Assembly (NCBI GenBank): GCA_038496445.1
Contig: JALMLS010000414.1
Location: forward strand, 171,395 to 235,394
Reading direction: 5' to 3'
Origin: Trichosphaerium sp. ATCC 40318
Lineage: Eukaryota; Discosea; Flabellinia; Trichosidae
Length of the DNA: 64,000 bases
Shown: one piece after another, positions 57,943 to 64,000 of the stretch
Numbering within the stretch: position 1 is the stretch's first letter
Layout: each line of letters begins with the position of its first letter
Translations under genes and position numbers: made by a program
Notes under the pieces: generated by a model
Database searches by the model: none
Seen by the model: the letters and a program-made list of their open reading frames with translations, nothing else
Told to the model about the DNA's origin: nothing

Positions 57943-60869
57943 TTACTGGGGATTCGAGTCGGCAGATTCCCTGGCTTCTAACTTTAATTCACGCAATCTA
58001 TTCAATGCCTTAAGTCTCTCCACCTCTTCACGTAATCGCTCGTTTTCGCTTTTTAGATCAGCTTGTTTTTGTTTTTCTTTTTTTTTTTCTTCATCTGTAT
58101 TTTGCTGTGGCAATTGTTGTCTTCCTCTGAAATTGCGCATAAAGCCACCTTGTCCAAATAACATAGTAAATGCGCTCGTTTGAGTAGCAAGAGGTCGTGT
58201 TGGAGCTTTGGCAGACGCTTCTGCTGCAGCTTTCTTCTGTTTATCCTTATCAAGTTGGATAACATAAGATAGTTTAGTAAGCAGTTGCTCAGTTTGTTTT
58301 CCTCTCTGCTGTATAATAGCAAGAAGTATGTCACCATAAATCATAAACATTTGCGTTGCCATAAACTTTACAAAAAATCTGCGTGAGTTTTTAGGCAAGT
58401 ATGTGCACATTTTTCTAGCTTTATCTCTATCTTCGAGGCTAAAATAGTACTCATTAATATCAGCAGTTAGAACAAGTACAAAAAAAAAAACTAGAATGAT
58501 AAATTACGTACTCAAACTCTGGTACTTGTAGTACAGCGCGGGAATATTGTTCCATCAAATTACCAAGATAGTCATTAAATTCCTTGACTATACCCTGTAC
58601 AGCCCTTATCTCAACAGCTGAGCTTCTATATGGAAGATTCCATTTTTGTTTCACTGTACTTGCGTTTGTAATAACTTTATGGTACTGTTTCAACCGCCCT
58701 GCAAAGTTTTTAATATTGGGCAAGTACCTTAGCGGTTGATATTCGGGTGGCAAATGCATTTTGTTAGCAGTGACATCAAGTATTATAATATCTTGAAGCT
58801 GCTCCTCAGACAGTTGAGGCATTCCTTGAATTCCAATGACATATGGCACTGAATAAATAGAGTTAGTAAAAAGGCAACTAGCGTTTTTTTGTGAGTAACG
58901 AATGGTACCTGGAGCCTCTAGTATATTGAGATAATGCTCGTGGAATGGCAAAAGTGGTATAAATACACCTTGTATTGCAAACGGGCGTAAAAGGGGAATA
59001 ATTGCCAACCTAAATCTCATTTAACTCATTTGAGCAATAAAACGAATTGGTATAAAGAATAGGTACTTACGAAACAGCTGTTAGTGTTCCTGCATTTGGG
59101 CAAATTACTAAAACTTGACGCTCCATAAGAACGCAAGCAAATAGTTGTAGGATTGTACGAAGTGACAGGAGGCGGAACAATGCTGGTAAGCATAACTCGC
59201 CGATTAATTTATTTGAGTCACCTGCAGGACATGTAAATTCCAGGTTACGTATCTCACCTGGAAGCTTAAATTTAACCTAAAAGTAAATCAGAAGGGTGTA
59301 TGTGGTTTTTTTTTTTTTTTTTGGGTTGAGGTACTTACACTTGTGTTAGGTTGTGGCACTACGCGGGCGTAGTAATTCTCTAGCAAATTAATAGCATCTG
59401 GAGCCAAAACTAAACAAAAGTAAGTGAGTTGTTGTTCATCTTCACCAATTCAAAAAAAAAAAACAGTGACATTTTGACACATTGCAAGTGTCACAGATTG
59501 TGTACTTTGTAGAGATGAACTATGTCCTGTTGCTGACATTCCGCGTGGGCTCATAGCACCGGTATAATGATTTATAGCCATCAAGCGCTGCTTTGCTACA
59601 CAAATGGTAAGGTAAATAGAAAGGAGAGGTTGTACATACCAATCACTGCATACAATACTTCAAAATGAAGCTTTATAAATGGGAATCGTGTTATAAAACA
59701 ATAGCACCTTGGTGCAAATACAAACGATTCGTCTTTCATACCACGTCTGAAAGATTTTGCGGTTTGTTTCATTGCGTCTTGCTGGAGAAATAAAGGGTTA
59801 ACAAAAACTTGCATGAGACGATACATACAGCTGATTCTTTAGCAACCATATCGCTAGTTACAACGCAAACGCCATAAAGTAACTCTTCGCCACCAGATAT
59901 CAAAAACAAGTACGAAGTGGCACTCGTTTCAAGTGCATTTAGGTTACCAAAGAACGCCTACAATAAAAAATTTTAGGTAGGTGGTCTAAAAAAAATTCTA
60001 TTTTACCTGGTTCAAGGCGGTTGATGATTCTGTTCGTGACACAAGCTTAATGGTGTAATCTTGTGGAAAACAAAAATGAGGCACAGACTTCTCGTAGGCT
60101 TTTCTACACGGCGTACAAATTAAAAACATTGAATCAAAAAAAAAAAAACAGTTAAAAAAAAACAATAACAAACACGCACGTTCTAGCGTTGGGTGGGAAT
60201 TTAAACAACACTTTTGAGTCTACGTTTAGATTCGTGGGTGATACGTCTTTAACGCTGTCAGAGTCGACGCCAATGCTCATAAAGGCTTCATAAAAGTGTC
60301 CACCCACAGCCGTCGAGCGATCAGGGATAACAGAGTTCGCCAAGTTAAGATCGGCGGCTTTCTTGTTTGCAACAGCGGTGATATTCGTGCTACTCACTTT
60401 TCGAAGTTGCTCGCCAATATTTTCAACTTTGCCGTAAACAGATGCGCGTGGGTTGGCATTTGAGTGACTGGCCAATGCGCGAGAAGCTTCAACGGCTTTA
60501 CTGCGCACGTTTGGCGACAGAGCTGGTTGAGAAGCCAGTTGGTCGGTTGTACGGCGTACTTGGTTTGTGCTGGTGTTTGATTGCGTATTACGTCTTGCCC
60601 CAACTCTAAAGAACGAAAAAAAAAACCAGATTAGTTAAAACTTTAAAAGGAGGGCGCTGACGCGTAAAATACGTAGCGATGTCCAAAATAAGTTAATAAT
60701 AACCAAAAAAACAACAAACAAAAAAAAAATAAATAATACGGCGACTGAGGCGTTGTAGCGGACTTTGTAGGGGTATTGAACTGTACCTGTTATTGTTTGG
60801 GGAGTTTATGGCACTAGCCACGCTGGTACCAAAAGATACGAACCTCCGTAACCGAGATGGTTCACTCAT
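57943..60869 (-). CDS. DENN-domain protein with C-terminal coiled coil
   Basis: Starts MSEPSRLRRFVSFGTSVASA; the first 150 residues are Ser/Asn-rich and disordered. HFCFPQDYTIKLVSRTESST (uDENN), ELLYGVCVVTSDM and CYCFITRFPFIKLHFEVLYA follow. Then comes the core cDENN segment LLSLRTILQLFACVLMERQV then LVICPNAGTLTAVSLAIIPL, with LLPFHEHYLNILEAPVPYVI then GI, the canonical ILEAPxPYxIGI motif. The dDENN region includes ARKMCTYLPKNSRRFFVKFM. The end is charged coiled coil (NTDEEKKKEKQKQADLKSEN). DENN proteins are mostly Rab guanine-nucleotide exchange factors in membrane traffic. The start is 250 bp or so from the subtelomere-like part, making this the last clear gene. At least ten introns, several with long A or T runs. 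Confidence 0.88.
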
Positions 60870-61109
60870 TGTTGTATGGTCGCGGTTATGCGCTTATTTG
60901 CACGTTTTGCTTTTTTAGGTTGTAATGTAGTACGAGACGCGTTGTGCGTGTTGCTGTGTACCGTAACGTTGGCTTGTTGTATGAGCGTTGTTGTTGCAAG
61001 CGTTAGTACACCGGATTTGCGCTTAACAACAAATTGGCTAAACTTGTGTTGGTTCAACAAAAACCACCTACACTCAAGTGTCAGTTGTACCACTACAATG
61101 GGAGTGTGA

Positions 61110-61322
61110 TATAACAGTAATATGATTATACTGGAATGGATAGCACAAGGTAAAGAAAAATATTAAATGATAAAAAACCACAATGTACAAACACAAATAA
61201 ATACAACCAAAATTACAGCCCACACCCTAAACGCTGCCTCATAAACCCTCATACAACTAGGTTTTTGGGATAGGTAACTCCATACCCTAACGACAGTTGT
61301 TTCCTAAAAGTATAAAGGAAAG
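61110..61322. other. Transition to subtelomere-like DNA
   Basis: No gene; scattered ccctaa-like words (cacaccctaaacgctg, ataccctaacg) increase rightwards. Confidence 0.4.
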
Positions 61323-61394
61323 TGTTAACCCTAACCCTAATATAAGTTAGGGCTGTAAACCTAACCCTAGCCCTAGCCCTAATTATAATTAGGG
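61323..61394. repeat. Telomere-like interstitial repeats
   Basis: Runs of ccctaa, ccctag and, inverted, ttaggg within about 70 bp (aaccctaaccctaat, gttagggct, aaccctagccctagccc, ttaggg). Similar words recur at 63024-63050 (gagttagggtttagggtta). These are degenerate versions of TTAGGG and occur in both orientations, so the site is not a clean chromosome end. Confidence 0.7.
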
Positions 61395-64000
61395 ATTTAA
61401 TTTGAACCATGCATTACCGCATACCTTATCATATCACTTAAGCCAATTTCGTTTTTTGTACCTTATACGTTGGCATAAATTACCCGATCACTGGTGGTTT
61501 GTAGGATTTTATAGCAGTATACGTCGATTTGGTGAGCCATTCTTTGATTTTTGGATTTTTTTTGATTTTTCCAATGGGATTTTTTTAGCAAAAAATTGAA
61601 CACATTTTTGCTTGGAGGCCGCAGTTACATGATCACCTATAATTCACTTATGCATATACATGTATGCCATTTTGCTCAAAGAATCCAATGCATTCATCTA
61701 TTTTATCATACCTATCCATCATGAATAGTTATTAATTCATTTATATGTTTTACCTTTTATAGCATATGTTTTCGAAAATGGTCATGGCCAACAACATGAT
61801 GGATCAATGGCGACTGAGGATATATAGTACTTGGCATAGTAATAATAAGAAGTATACAGTTTATTTGGTGGGGTGGCATATATGCGATCCAAAATCAGAA
61901 AAATGTAGAAATTTCCTCCATTTTTTCATATTTTAGTGGTCATTCCCCATACCCCCTATGAATATTTACTTTAATTGTTATGCCATCTTAATATACTTTA
62001 TATAACCCTACATAAAAACAAAAATGATGGTTGGATTTGAAACCTTAGAAGCATTTTGAGTTTGTGCCCTTTTTGGCCAAAAATGATGACATCGTTCGTT
62101 GATGCACCAAGCCCCCCATATATTATCTATGGTGTGCGATTCTTCATTTTTCTATTAACAACCATAATGGCATCATCTTGTAATTTACTATATATACATA
62201 GATGATCTTGATGAAGATACCTACAATCATACTTTATGGTAAAAAAACCAAAAAAATGCCATTTTTGCCAAAAACAGCTTTGCCTCCATGATACCTCTTG
62301 ATGCCATATATCTTTGTTATATGGCTACTTTCTATCCATTTGGAGATGTTATCATGGGTGTAAAATTATATTGGCATAGAGCTTTTTATAGTGCCAATAA
62401 TTTTTTTGGTGTGTGTTTATGCAATTCATCTATTTTGTTGGACTTATATCATATATTTGCAATTTATTGCACATACATGATCTCAAGCATGGTAGTTGAT
62501 GATTTGTGAAACATGAATACAATAGATGTTTTTAATGTAGCGACACAGATGTTTTATTGAGAATTATAGCTTTTTTATTTTTTTTTGTAGTATATATGTC
62601 TATCAAAGCCACTTATGTTAAAATTACATACATAATTGTTTTTATATTTGATTATTAGATATGTAACATACTTTTTATAAAAGAATATATCATCTTAATG
62701 CTAAAATAAAGGTTTTTTCTTAATGTCAACATACAAAAATGCTATTTGTACTAAAAAATGATATAAATAACAGTTTTAATATCATTTATGTTATCATACA
62801 ATATATTTTTATATAGTATTATATTGTAGCTATATAGAAATAACAATGATTTGGTTCTAAATGATCATGGTATTTAGTAGTGATAGCAAATAAATATTTT
62901 TTTCCATTTTATAGTTTTATCCATTAGGGTTGCCTTGATTACTGGCCATGTATATCATCATACATGTAGCGCTTGATGTATCTTATGTCAATATGTCTTT
63001 ATTTATTGTGTATAAAGTATGAGTTAGGGTTTAGGGTTAAGGTTACCTAAACCTCTACTTTTTCGATTTTATTAGATTTTGCTACTTTCATGGCTGTGCC
63101 GCTAGGCACAGGCATGTATTATTATGGTGTGCAGCATCGAAAATGATATTCGTACACTACATGGCCTGTGAGCGACACGTGAACTTTTTTTTTTTGCAAA
63201 TTTTGAAATATTTTTACCATTCAGTTGTGTTTGGAGGTTGCATTTACAAATGTATTTTTAATTACTTTATATATGTACATATATGTTATTAGGCCATATA
63301 AACATGGTACAAGCAATAATTGATTTGTAGGTATCCATAGTGATGAGTTATATAGATGTAAGCAATTTTGAGTTTGTAATTGGCTTTTTTTTTACAAAAA
63401 AAATATGTATGCACACTTCTCATATACACAAAGTTTTTAGTATATCATGTGTAGCTAAACTGTAATTTAAATTCATATCTATACATACATGGCAACATAA
63501 TGAGATATTGTTTATTTTCATATCTATTCATGACTATGAGATATAAAATAATCTTAGGAATTTAATTTGAACCATACATTACCACATACCTTATCATATC
63601 GCTTAAGCCAGTTTCGTTTTTTGTACCTTATACACTGGCATAAATTACCCAATTGTTGGTGGTTTGTAGGATTTTATAGCAGTATATGTCGATTTGGTGA
63701 GCCATTCTTTGATTTTTGGATTTTTTTTGATTTTTACAATGGGATTTTTTTAGAGTGAAAAATTGGATACATCTTTGCTTGGAGGCTGCAGTTACATGAC
63801 TACCTATGGTTCACTTATACATATACATGTATGCCATTTTGCTCAAGGAATCCAATGCATTTATCTATTTTGTCATATCTATCCATCATGAATAGTTATT
63901 AATTAATTTATATGTTTTACCTTTTATAGCACATGTTTTCGAAAATGGTCATGGCCAACAACATTATGGATTGATGGCGAACTGAGGATATGTAGTACTT
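61391..64000. repeat. ~2,165-bp tandem repeat, subtelomere-like
   Basis: A unit starting agg(g/a)atttaatttgaacc at 61391 restarts at 63556 and continues to the window end with high identity (about 445 bp visible). The unit is AT-rich, has no introns-plus-exons texture, and contains only short chance frames. The boundary with the telomere-like words at 61323-61394 supports a subtelomeric satellite. Confidence 0.85.

Noticed and set aside
61402-61599. ORFs inside the 2.17-kb repeat
   Set aside because: The short frames recur only because the unit repeats; differences between copies do not favour synonymous sites, and no motif is present.
1-64000. CRISPR arrays, bacterial operons, ribosome binding sites, rRNA genes
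   Set aside because: None present; spliceosomal introns and gene families show a nuclear eukaryotic sequence.

Overview
The window is nuclear DNA of a protist. Coding sequences are split by many short GT-AG introns (mostly about 30-150 bp, T-rich, donors often GTACGT or GTATGT), base composition is AT-rich, and near the right end there are CCCTAA/TTAGGG-type telomere-like repeats beside a ~2.17 kb tandem repeat. A mitochondrial-type HslU ATPase, trimeric G-protein alpha subunits, C-type lectins, an MRH receptor and SirTM-like sirtuin chemistry in one genome argue against animals, land plants and yeasts. I cannot name the species; a free-living protist lineage such as a stramenopile, holozoan or amoebozoan is an inference only.

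Layout. 1-5 kb: remnants of a leucine-rich-repeat gene and two MORN_2-repeat genes on the minus strand. 5-8.9 kb and 17.2-22.9 kb: two oppositely oriented copies of an F-box/LRR gene with their upstream DNA (an orphan SAM-domain start and a ~235 bp foldback MITE). The second arm carries a 5'-truncated LINE with an 18 bp target-site duplication. Between the arms lie a four-TM protein, a Sel1-repeat protein, ribosomal protein P1 and unresolved fragments. 23-27 kb: a coiled-coil protein, small unknown genes and a sirtuin that looks class M. 29-41 kb: a surface/secretory neighbourhood (RTX-like repeat protein, Thr/Pro-rich GPI-type protein, C-type lectin protein with GPI-type tail, MRH-domain sorting receptor) mixed with a further MORN_2 gene and two MORN_2 relics. 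41-46 kb: SurE nucleotidase, a small unknown gene, a G-alpha subunit with a degenerated switch region, and another MORN_2 gene. 47-61 kb: conserved housekeeping genes: HslU, a canonical G-alpha, the Mtr4 RNA-exosome helicase and a DENN-domain protein. 61.1-64 kb: gene-free subtelomere-like repeat DNA.

Themes. Two G-alpha genes lie 4.7 kb apart; one is canonical, the other has lost the switch I Thr and switch II Gln. The MORN_2 family shares an F-box-like N-terminal module and is scattered as at least four genes and two relics. The palindrome CACGTG occurs about 45 times by eye, several times the number base composition predicts. Gene models were spliced by hand; internal exon borders are best estimates.
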